Source: Oscillospiraceae bacterium
GTDB taxonomy: Bacteria > Bacillota > Clostridia > Oscillospirales > Ruminococcaceae
NCBI GenBank assembly: GCA_900768735.1
Contig: CAAGDZ010000495.1
Location: 1-15,534, forward strand
Direction of reading: 5' to 3'
Length of the DNA: 15,534 bases
The notes below the pieces were generated by a model. It made no database searches, was not told where the DNA came from, and saw only the letters and a program-made list of their open reading frames with translations. Below, piece by piece: positions 1-5,272 of the stretch (positions are counted from its first letter, which is position 1; each line of letters starts with the position of its first letter). A program made the position numbers and the translations under genes.

Positions 1-88
1 ATTACTGCTTCGGGAGCGGGATAACCGCCTATCATCTATAGGTTGCTCTTGCAGATATATTTTAGCATATTATGTCGGGCGTTGTCAA
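1..88 (-). repeat. Left copy of the toxin promoter-leader repeat
   Basis: Positions 1-88 match 355-442 at 82 of 88 bases (offset 354; I count six mismatches, three of them clustered between the -10 and -35 boxes). Read on the minus strand, the unit holds a promoter followed by a leader with the CTCCC and GCAG half-stems that precede the toxin gene in the right copy. The homology runs off the left edge of the window, so I infer a second, tandem toxin gene there; this is not visible. Confidence 0.85.
59..88 (-). promoter_or_regulatory. SigA-type promoter of a gene beyond the left edge
   Basis: On the minus strand, TTGACA (83-88) and TAAAAT (59-64) are separated by 18 nt, identical in layout to the toxin promoter at 413-442. 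Transcription would start near 52 and leave the window. It is divergent from the antisense-RNA promoter, with only 9 nt between the two -35 boxes. Confidence 0.8.
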
Positions 89-97
89 TGGCGGCAC

Positions 98-126
98 TTG
101 ACAAAATAAAAAACGAAGTGTATAAT
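98..126 (+). promoter_or_regulatory. Consensus SigA promoter of the antisense RNA
   Basis: TTGACA (98-103) and TATAAT (121-126) are separated by exactly 17 nt, a perfect SigA consensus. The expected start is about position 133. No open reading frame with a ribosome binding site follows before the terminator at 188-229, so the product should be a short non-coding RNA. Confidence 0.9.
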
Positions 127-132
127 AAAGGT

Positions 133-229
133 ACAAGAGCAACCCGATAGACGGTCGCTCCCGAAGACAGTGAAATCAAAAAGATTTAGCCGCCTCAGGC
201 TCGAACTCTAGGGGCGGTTATTTCTTTTT
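133..229 (+). ncRNA. Predicted antisense antitoxin RNA (about 95 nt)
   Basis: The RNA would start near 133 behind a perfect promoter and end at the T-rich run after the hairpin at 188-219. It converges on the minus-strand toxin gene; its last 40-50 nt are complementary to the final codons and terminator of the toxin mRNA. This is the 3'-overlap layout of type I systems such as txpA/RatA and bsrG/SR4 of Bacillus. Its 5' part can fold as GAGC(137-140)/GCTC(157-160), with ACC/GGT pairing just inside. It shares CAAGAGCAACC and CGCTCCCGAAG with the toxin leader in the same sense, so it looks like an inverted duplicate of that leader. CTCCC in this RNA could also pair with the toxin Shine-Dalgarno. 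The promoter and terminator are seen; the antitoxin role is inferred. Confidence 0.75.
178..229. terminator. Shared bidirectional terminator of toxin and antitoxin
   Basis: A GC-rich stem (188-197 with 210-219, core CCGCC/GGCGG) is followed on the plus strand by TTATTTCTTTTT. On the minus strand it is followed by TAAATCTTTTT (read toward 178). It can therefore end both converging transcripts and makes their 3' ends complementary. Confidence 0.8.
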
Positions 230-331
230 CAAAAAATTTATCAAAAAAGAAATGATACTGAATATCATAACTGTAAAAGTGGCAAGAAAAATGCCTATCT
301 GAATCAAATCAGATAAAGTTATGTAATTCAT
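218..331 (-). CDS. Small hydrophobic holin-like toxin, type I TA (37 aa)
   Basis: The peptide has a short polar N-terminus (MNYITLSDLIQ), one long hydrophobic segment (about residues 10-34, with two Asn/Ser breaks) and a KKK C-terminus, the layout of membrane toxins of Firmicute type I systems. The TLSDLIQIG start resembles small proteins annotated as 'putative holin-like toxin'. Start choice: GGGAGG lies 8 nt upstream of the ATG at 331; the in-frame ATG at 337 is only 2 nt from it and is unlikely. The gene has its own promoter (413-442), a leader that can mask the Shine-Dalgarno (341-370), a bidirectional terminator and an overlapping antisense RNA. Known relatives insert in the cell membrane and stop growth when unpaired. 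The gene is much more AT-rich than its neighbours. Toxicity is inferred from family and layout; the family assignment itself is less certain than the TA call. Confidence 0.78.
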   Translation of the reverse strand: MNYITLSDLIQIGIFLATFTVMIFSIISFLINFLKKK

Positions 332-340
332 GCGCATCAC

Positions 341-370
341 CTCCCTTGCAGAGAATTACTGCTTCGGGAG
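341..370 (-). promoter_or_regulatory. Shine-Dalgarno-masking hairpin in the toxin leader
   Basis: The 30 nt form a nested inverted repeat. In the mRNA, CUCCC (370-366) pairs with GGGAG of the ribosome binding site (345-341), and GCAG pairs with CUGC inside it around a short loop. Folded this way, the toxin ribosome binding site is hidden. Such masking is common in type I toxin mRNAs; the effect here is inferred from pairing only. Confidence 0.7.
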
Positions 371-442
371 CGGGATAACCGCCTATCATCTATAGGTCGC
401 TCTTGCAGACATATTTTAGCATATTATATCGGTTCTTGTCAA
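355..442 (-). repeat. Right copy of the toxin promoter-leader repeat
   Basis: Direct repeat partner of 1-88. It spans the promoter and the 5' leader of the toxin mRNA. Inside the leader are pairing elements CCTAT/ATAGG and GCGG/CCGC, and an outer GAGCG/CGCTC stem. A diverged copy of the same leader forms the 5' end of the antisense RNA on the opposite strand. Confidence 0.85.
413..442 (-). promoter_or_regulatory. SigA-type promoter of the toxin gene
   Basis: On the minus strand, TTGACA (437-442) and TAAAAT (413-418) are 18 nt apart. Transcription should begin near 406 and give a leader of about 75 nt. The promoter starts just after the terminator of the upstream comFB-like gene, so the toxin is a separate transcription unit. 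Confidence 0.82.
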
Positions 443-450
443 CAATCCCC

Positions 451-487
451 CAAAACAAAAACCCGCCCGAGCCTCTGCCCGGGCGGT
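451..487 (-). terminator. Intrinsic terminator after the ComFB-like gene
   Basis: On the minus strand a strong stem (CCGCCCG 486-480 with CGGGCGG 469-463, plus GC/GC inside) is followed by GGTTTTTGTTTTGG. It begins 5 nt after the stop codon of the gene ending at 492 and closes the parA-comFB unit. Confidence 0.9.
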
Positions 488-491
488 CTTA

Positions 492-1133
492 TCAATCAAC
501 CATATCATGAAACGGCTTTCTTTTATTCGCCACAATAATCTTAACCAGCGCCGACGATAAATCCTTTTTCGTATGCTCGCAGTATGAGTCCATCACCGAC
601 TTTTCGTCCGCAGGCGATACCGTTATTATCTTGACCGGAACGCTTTCGAGTACAAGTTCGGTTATCTTCTCCTTACACTTATCGCAGTGGCAGGTGTTGA
701 ACCGTGCCAGAGCGTCGTCCAGCATATCCGCAAGAAAAATCCGGTTTATGTCTATCGTTATCTTTTCATCTGCCGGTTGCACCGATCGCACCGATCGCAT
801 CGGTCGCATCGGTTGCATCGGTTGCACCGACCGCATCTGGTGCATATTGTGGGTGCTGACAGCCTCCTCCGGTTCCTGCTCCTCCTCCGGAATGTGCAGG
901 ATAGGATTGTGTATAGCTGCGCCGCTCGGCTTTTTGACGGCGTGCTTGTCCGCGCCGCCGCGCTTTGACACAGTATAGCTCTTTAAGCTCTCCTCGACAG
1001 TCTGCTCCTGCGGGAGCTTTTTCTTTGTCTTGTTTCTGGCACCGCCCGGCAAAAGCGGATTAGTGTCCGACGACGGCGCGTTTATTAAATTCATCACCTG
1101 ACGGGTCTTGCTTGACTTGTATTCTTCCGCCAT
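492..1133 (-). CDS. ComFB-domain protein with low-complexity N-terminus (213 aa)
   Basis: Residues 123-213 resemble the ComFB family (B. subtilis late competence operon). The signature is CHCDKCKEKI (Cys148, Cys150, Cys153), then ELVLESVPVKII, which matches the family pattern CxCxxC...ALxxLPPKY; Cys185 could complete a metal site. ComFB-type domains have been reported to bind cyclic dinucleotides. Residues 1-96 are polar and basic, and residues 97-120 are eight [MV]-[RQH]-[SPQ] triplets from a 9-bp minisatellite. Start choice: AGGAG lies 8 nt before the ATG at 1133; the in-frame GTG at 1142 abuts that site. The gene is 12 nt after parA and surely cotranscribed. The basic N-terminus (KSSKTR at 6-11) recalls short Lys/Arg N-termini with which ParA partners stimulate ParA, so I infer it may be the ParA adaptor. 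Function unproven. Confidence 0.65.
   Translation of the reverse strand: MAEEYKSSKTRQVMNLINAPSSDTNPLLPGGARNKTKKKLPQEQTVEESLKSYTVSKRGGADKHAVKKPSGAAIHNPILHIPEEEQEPEEAVSTHNMHQMRSVQPMQPMRPMRSVRSVQPADEKITIDINRIFLADMLDDALARFNTCHCDKCKEKITELVLESVPVKIITVSPADEKSVMDSYCEHTKKDLSSALVKIIVANKRKPFHDMVD
774..845. repeat. 9-bp minisatellite inside the ComFB-like gene
   Basis: Eight degenerate 9-bp units with consensus CGRYYGCAY run head to tail in frame with the minus-strand gene. Each unit gives one three-residue repeat, from M97 to P120 of the protein. Since 9 is a multiple of 3, unit gain or loss changes linker length without breaking the frame. Confidence 0.85.
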
Positions 1134-1145
1134 CGTAATCACTCC

Positions 1146-2027
1146 TTACTTCTTACTTTGCCTTTTCTTTGTGCCGCTGTTTGAGCCGGAATTGCGCAAG
1201 CCGCTTCTCGTACCGCCCTTGCCGCCTTTGCTGCCCTTGCCGTCGTTGCTGTTCTTTGAGCTGCTGTGCTTAGACACACCGGTAATCTCACATATCAGCT
1301 TGCGGTACTCGGCAGTTGCCTTTGAGCGCGGCGCGTATTCCATTATCGTGATACCGTGCGCGGGCGCTTCGGCAAGCGAAACGCTTGTACTGATTTTTGC
1401 ATCAAGTATCTTCGTGCCGAGCTGGTCTGCGATTATCCCCGCAAGCTCCTCAACCTCCTTGGTGAGTATGAGGCGCGGGTTGTATTTGTTGAGCAGTATG
1501 CCCTTTATTTCCAGCTCCTTGTTGTAGTATTTCTTTACCGCGAAAATAGTCTCCTTCAGCTGTGCGATACCCTGAAGGCTAAGTATCTCGGCAATCATCG
1601 GGATAATAAGCTGATTTGCCGCGGTGTAGGCGTTTATCGTGAGTATCGACAGCGCCGGCGGCGTGTCGATTATTATGTAGTCATATCTGTCGATAATAGT
1701 CGATAAAGCCTCGCGCAGTATGTACTCTCTGCCCACGCCCGTAAGCTCAAGCTCACAGCCGGAAAGCAGTATGTTTGCCGCGATAACATCGCAGTTGTTC
1801 GTGCATTGAATGGCGTCCTTTATCTCACAGTTTCCTTTGAAAACATCGTACATCGTGTAGTTTTCCTCAGCCTCCGCACCGAGACTGAAGCTCAGATTTC
1901 CCTGCGGGTCAAGGTCGATTGCAAGCACGTTGTAACCGCAGTCTGTAAGTCCGCCGCAAAAGGCGCTGCAGGTGGTGGTCTTTCCTACGCCGCCCTTCTG
2001 ATTTGTAATTGCTATAACTGTCGCCAT
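1146..2027 (-). CDS. ParA/Soj-type Walker ATPase with basic C-terminal tail (293 aa)
   Basis: A deviant Walker A box KGGVGKTT (11-18, signature Lys11), the DLDPQGN motif (Asp40) and Walker B IIIDTPP (Asp121) identify the ParA branch of the ParA/MinD ATPases. The segment APRSKATAEYRKL resembles the nucleoid-binding region of Soj. Family members dimerise on ATP, bind DNA nonspecifically and position cargo by partner-stimulated hydrolysis. At 293 aa it exceeds the usual 250-260; the excess is residues 250-293, rich in Ser, Gly, Lys and Asn and ending TKKRQSKK. It starts at ATG 2027 with only a weak AGG 9 nt upstream, inside the inverted repeat ACAGG-N4-CCTGT (2028-2041). No ParB or parS is seen; the next gene is the ComFB-like protein. 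I therefore infer cargo positioning rather than chromosome segregation. No clear promoter lies between it and the terminator at 2061-2094. Confidence 0.9.
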   Translation of the reverse strand: MATVIAITNQKGGVGKTTTCSAFCGGLTDCGYNVLAIDLDPQGNLSFSLGAEAEENYTMYDVFKGNCEIKDAIQCTNNCDVIAANILLSGCELELTGVGREYILREALSTIIDRYDYIIIDTPPALSILTINAYTAANQLIIPMIAEILSLQGIAQLKETIFAVKKYYNKELEIKGILLNKYNPRLILTKEVEELAGIIADQLGTKILDAKISTSVSLAEAPAHGITIMEYAPRSKATAEYRKLICEITGVSKHSSSKNSNDGKGSKGGKGGTRSGLRNSGSNSGTKKRQSKK

Positions 2028-2060
2028 ACAGGCTAACCTGTCCTTTCCATATCTTGCCGG

Positions 2061-2094
2061 AAAAAGCCGTAACCCGCACTTTGGGCGGGTCTGG
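2061..2094 (-). terminator. Terminator between the diguanylate cyclase and parA
   Basis: On the minus strand GCC-AG-ACCCGC (2094-2084) pairs with GCGGGT and, further out, GGC; a run of five T (2065-2061) follows. The stem ends about 35 nt before parA. With no obvious parA promoter, partial read-through would tie parA-comFB expression to the pilZ-GGDEF transcript. Confidence 0.75.
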
Positions 2095-2108
2095 CATATT
2101 CTGTATTT

Positions 2109-4115
2109 TTACAGCGTGTGCTGCAGATCCTCAATCTGAGAATCCTCGGGCTGATAAACGTGATAGTTCGCCTTGCCGTTTTTCTTAACGAAATACATCG
2201 CCTCATCCGCCGCAGCAATAAGCTTCGGACCGTCGTCGCCGTGCTCGGGCGAGAATGCGATACCGATACTTGCCTTTACGTTTATCGTAACGTTTGCAAG
2301 CTCGGAGTGATAGCCGGAGTAAAGCTCGTCGATAAGGTCAAGCGAGAGGCTCTCAATTTCTTCAATCTGCTTTGAGTCGGTAACACAGAGTACAAACTCG
2401 TCGCCGCCGAATCGTCCCGCAAAGCCGGAGCCCTGTATTCTCTGCTTGATACAGCCGGAAACGTACTTGATAACCTCGTCGCCTACAGAGTGACCGAAGC
2501 GGTCGTTGATAAACTTGAAGTCGTCTACATCTATGAACATTACGCAGACCTTTGTATGCGCGCTTCTCTCAATCTCGGACTGAAGCTCGCGCTCAAAGGT
2601 GCTTCTGTTGTAAAGCTGTGAAAGGAAGTCATAGCTTGCGCGCTCGGAGAGCTGAAGCTCAAGCTTCTTTTCATTATCAATATCGGTTATGACGCCTATT
2701 ACGCGCAACGGCTCGCCCAGACGGTCGGTGACGCAGAGCGCACGAACCGCAAACCATACGATAGTGCCGCTCTTGGTAAGCATCTGATACTCGCCGCTGT
2801 GACCTGTCTTGTTTTTAAGCAGCGTGCTTATGTCGCGCTTGTAGGCGTCCGCCTCCTGCTCGCTCATCAGCTTGTCGAGGAACTTGCCGTTCGCAAGCTG
2901 TGCCTCTGTGGGGTCTATGTCGAATTTTTCGAGGAAGTTCTCCGAAACGAACATAGTCTCCTTGTGGAAATCCCACTCGAACAGCATATTGTCCGAAATC
3001 TCCGAAATCGTTCTGTGAAGCTCCTCGGACATACATACATCGTCAAGCATTCCGTTGAACAGCTCGGACATATTCTTGAACTCGTTGCGGGTTTTTATCT
3101 CAATGCGCTTCTCGTAGTCGCCTTCTTTAATCTCGCGCATATTTGTAATCATAGCGTTAATCGGCGATACAATAGACTTTGTGACAAGCTGACCGAGTAC
3201 CGCGCAGATAAGTGCAAGCGCCGCCATTACTCCGATAGCTATGAGTGCCGGTACAAGTATCTGCGACATGTACATATCCGCAGGATAAACGCATACCCAT
3301 TTCCAGTTTGAATTTGACACGCCGGAAACAGCGCCGTAGCTGCCAATAAATCCGCCTATGCTGTAGTTCTGGCTCTCGATCTTTGCCTTGGTCGTAGTCG
3401 AGAACAGATCTCTCATATTCATATCGGCAAGCGCTTCGTATTTCTGTGACGCAACACCGTCAAAGTTAAGCACCGTGTTCGTGCCGTCGCTTATCGTAAG
3501 ATAACCCTTGCCGACGCCGTAGGTGCTGTTTGCGAGAATTTCCTTTATTCTCGATGTGCCGACAACCTCGGCTACATATCCCGACGAATTGCCTATATCG
3601 TCCTGCACACACTTTGCGAGGAAGAAAATTTCTTCTTCGTAATAGTCATTCGGTGAATAAATCGGTGAAATGTAAATCTGTCCCACCGCGAGATTTGAGA
3701 TACCCTCATAGCCGAAGAAAAATTCACCCTTTGGCTGTGCGCCGGTATGGTCGAGTATTATAGTTCCGCCGCTGTCCATTATTACAATATTCAGAATATC
3801 ATCGCCGCGGTAGACCATCGAGCTGAACAGCTCGTCGTTGAGCGTCAACTGCTCGGACGATGTGCTTCCGGATATTGTGTAGGTGTTTATGCTCGGGTCG
3901 GAAGCGATATATGTAACATCATTCGCATAATCGCTGATACATTGATTTATTGCTTCTACCTGCGCTGCACCGGTCGCTTTGGCATATTGCTCGACAGATG
4001 ACTTTGCAAAATTTGTCATGCTGAAAAATCCGACTACACCGACAATTATCATCGGCAGCAGGGCAAATGCCAGAGTAAGGTATCTCAGCACTGATTTGAT
4101 TTTTAATGACTGCAT
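2109..4115 (-). CDS. Membrane diguanylate cyclase: dCache-like sensor, HAMP, PAS, GGDEF (668 aa)
   Basis: Makes c-di-GMP from two GTP. Order: TM1 (about 13-33), extracytoplasmic sensor resembling dCache (about 36-283), TM2 (about 286-308), HAMP (309-361), PAS (about 372-480), GGDEF (490-655). The active site RFGGDEF (GGDEF at 570-574) and FIDVDDFKFINDRFGH upstream are intact, so it should be catalytic. The inhibitory RxxD site expected just before it reads QGSG (561-564), so product feedback is probably absent. No EAL domain. Start choice: GGAGG lies 7 nt before ATG 4115; the longer frame to 4178 would run into pilZ and has no such site. It follows pilZ by 25 nt and is probably cotranscribed with it. 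A small inverted repeat CTGTA-TTTT-TACAG (2101-2114) overlaps its stop. The signal sensed is unknown. Confidence 0.93.
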   Translation of the reverse strand: MQSLKIKSVLRYLTLAFALLPMIIVGVVGFFSMTNFAKSSVEQYAKATGAAQVEAINQCISDYANDVTYIASDPSINTYTISGSTSSEQLTLNDELFSSMVYRGDDILNIVIMDSGGTIILDHTGAQPKGEFFFGYEGISNLAVGQIYISPIYSPNDYYEEEIFFLAKCVQDDIGNSSGYVAEVVGTSRIKEILANSTYGVGKGYLTISDGTNTVLNFDGVASQKYEALADMNMRDLFSTTTKAKIESQNYSIGGFIGSYGAVSGVSNSNWKWVCVYPADMYMSQILVPALIAIGVMAALALICAVLGQLVTKSIVSPINAMITNMREIKEGDYEKRIEIKTRNEFKNMSELFNGMLDDVCMSEELHRTISEISDNMLFEWDFHKETMFVSENFLEKFDIDPTEAQLANGKFLDKLMSEQEADAYKRDISTLLKNKTGHSGEYQMLTKSGTIVWFAVRALCVTDRLGEPLRVIGVITDIDNEKKLELQLSERASYDFLSQLYNRSTFERELQSEIERSAHTKVCVMFIDVDDFKFINDRFGHSVGDEVIKYVSGCIKQRIQGSGFAGRFGGDEFVLCVTDSKQIEEIESLSLDLIDELYSGYHSELANVTINVKASIGIAFSPEHGDDGPKLIAAADEAMYFVKKNGKANYHVYQPEDSQIEDLQHTL

Positions 4116-4140
4116 TCCAGAACCTCCGAATGTTTGATTT

Positions 4141-4827
4141 TCAGTCGCGCAGACTGCGCTCCCTTTGCAGCATCTCAAACTGCAATTTATATATATATCT
4201 TGATATTATTTCTTCCTGCGCATGAGTGATGCTCATAAACCGGCAGCCGTATCCCACATCGGGCGGGTCGGCAAGCGGCTGTGCCCTCAGCACCTCGGAC
4301 ATAAGCTCTAAGCGCGAGCCGGAAAGTCCGAGCACTATCATGATTTTATCTCCCTTGGAAAACTTCATTTCGGGATTTACACAGACGAAAAATACACCGC
4401 CGACATTTATGTCCTTTATGTATATCTCAGCAGGCGGCTCAAGCTGTACCGTCGAGTCGTCCGAGTGCACTACAAAGGTCACAAACGCCCTCTCGTTTGT
4501 CTTTATCTTAAAATAGCGCCGCCGCTCCTGCATAAGCTCAGCCGTGTCCGGGCGCAGCACTATATTCATCTGAAAGCACGAGGAAACCGAAACCGAGGTC
4601 TTGTATTTCACTCTGTCGCCGTTTTTCTTCAGTGCGATAACGTATATATAGTTGTTACCCGGTATTTCCGGAAGATTGCGACCCTTTATCATAAGCAGAT
4701 TTTCTATAAGGTTGTCGTTGCTGTCGTACATTTTAGGAAAGTCGAAGCCGCTGTCCGTATAGAATAGTCTGTTTCCGTCCATATCCTGAATTTCAAAAGA
4801 AGTAAAATCTTCTTTCTTCAGACCCAA
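4141..4827 (-). CDS. YcgR-like PilZ-domain protein with degenerate ligand motifs (228 aa)
   Basis: Residues about 5-90 resemble the YcgR-N type beta domain, and 101-215 form a PilZ domain. YcgR/YpfA/DgrA proteins bind c-di-GMP and slow the flagellar motor or act on other outputs. The two ligand motifs are altered: RxxxR reads RRYFK (103-107) and DxSxxG reads DINVGG (139-144), i.e. Arg to Lys and Ser to Asn. Binding may be weaker or changed. Start choice: TTG at 4827 lies 6 nt after GGAGAGG; TTG at 4833 abuts it; no ATG fits before residue 16. It is the first gene of a unit with the diguanylate cyclase, behind the promoter at 4998-5026 and a leader of about 160 nt. Its link to the neighbouring flagellar operon is inferred. 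Confidence 0.82.
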   Translation of the reverse strand: MGLKKEDFTSFEIQDMDGNRLFYTDSGFDFPKMYDSNDNLIENLLMIKGRNLPEIPGNNYIYVIALKKNGDRVKYKTSVSVSSCFQMNIVLRPDTAELMQERRRYFKIKTNERAFVTFVVHSDDSTVQLEPPAEIYIKDINVGGVFFVCVNPEMKFSKGDKIMIVLGLSGSRLELMSEVLRAQPLADPPDVGYGCRFMSITHAQEEIISRYIYKLQFEMLQRERSLRD

Positions 4828-4833
4828 AAGCAA

Positions 4834-4990
4834 CCTCTCCTTTCTGCGAACCTACTCGGGAAACCTCCAAAGCACCGTCTGACCTGACTTTTCCGTCAGC
4901 CTTTGACCGTTTACCGAAAAGGTCTGCTGTGATACAGTAAAGCGTTTTAATTGTAAAAATATTACAATTGATTTCGCCGTTTCACCACTT
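4834..4990 (-). promoter_or_regulatory. Long structured 5' leader of pilZ-dgc
   Basis: Between the predicted start (about 4991) and pilZ lie about 160 untranslated nt. Pairings visible on the minus strand: AATTGTAA-N5-TTACAATT (4949-4969, perfect 8+8), CTGAC-GGAAAA-GTCAG, and CAAAG with a distant CTTTG enclosing it. I looked for the c-di-GMP-I and c-di-GMP-II riboswitch cores and did not find them. The leader may be regulatory, or the 8+8 repeat may be an operator just downstream of the start. Confidence 0.45.
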
Positions 4991-4997
4991 AGTACCT

Positions 4998-5026
4998 AGT
5001 ATACAATAAAATCAACAATAAATCAA
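4998..5026 (-). promoter_or_regulatory. SigA-type promoter of pilZ-dgc
   Basis: On the minus strand TTGATT (5021-5026) and TATACT (4998-5003) are 17 nt apart. It points away from the plus-strand promoter at 5204-5232, so 4828-5272 is a divergent control region. The stretch 5027-5203 holds AT-rich DNA, a short hairpin (5133-5159) followed by TTTTT, and an inverted repeat TGACAA-N10-TTGTCA (5170-5191). Confidence 0.75.
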
Positions 5027-5203
5027 GCGAAAAACTAAGGTTTTTTATCTATTTTAAAAAATTCTGCATATTGTTTAAAAAGCGGTGGGTGTTTTTATAC
5101 AATTTATAAAAACGCGGGATAATTTTAAGCGTCGGCAGGAGCTTTTCCCGAAAGTGCCGCAGCCGTTTTTGACAAGATAAGACAGTTGTCATATATTTGC
5201 AGG

Positions 5204-5232
5204 TTGACTTTTTGCCCGACTGTATTTATAAT
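5204..5232 (+). promoter_or_regulatory. SigA-type promoter of the two-TM protein gene
   Basis: TTGACT (5204-5209) and TATAAT (5227-5232) are 17 nt apart; the start would be near 5239, 34 nt before the ATG. The inverted repeat TGACAA-N10-TTGTCA (5170-5191) lies just upstream of the -35 box and could bind a regulator. Confidence 0.85.
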
Positions 5233-5272
5233 AAGTATATAGAGATTTTTCGGTTTGCGCGGGAGATGTACG

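Noticed and set aside
774..845. CRISPR-like short tandem repeats
   Set aside because: Units are 9 bp, contiguous, without spacers, and in frame with a protein gene; this is a minisatellite.
1146..2027. Chromosome partition gene soj of a parAB locus
   Set aside because: No ParB-type gene follows, no TGTTTCACGTGAAACA-like parS was seen, and the partner is ComFB-like. The family is ParA, but the classical role is not supported.
4834..4990. c-di-GMP riboswitch (GEMM-I or class II) before pilZ
   Set aside because: The conserved cores of these classes were not found. Only generic hairpins are supported.
5133..5170. Small RNA ending in a hairpin (CGGCA/TGCCG) and TTTTT
   Set aside because: The stem is short, 6 nt from the T run, and no good promoter precedes it (TTGTTT and TATACA are 19 nt apart). 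Not enough to call an RNA gene.
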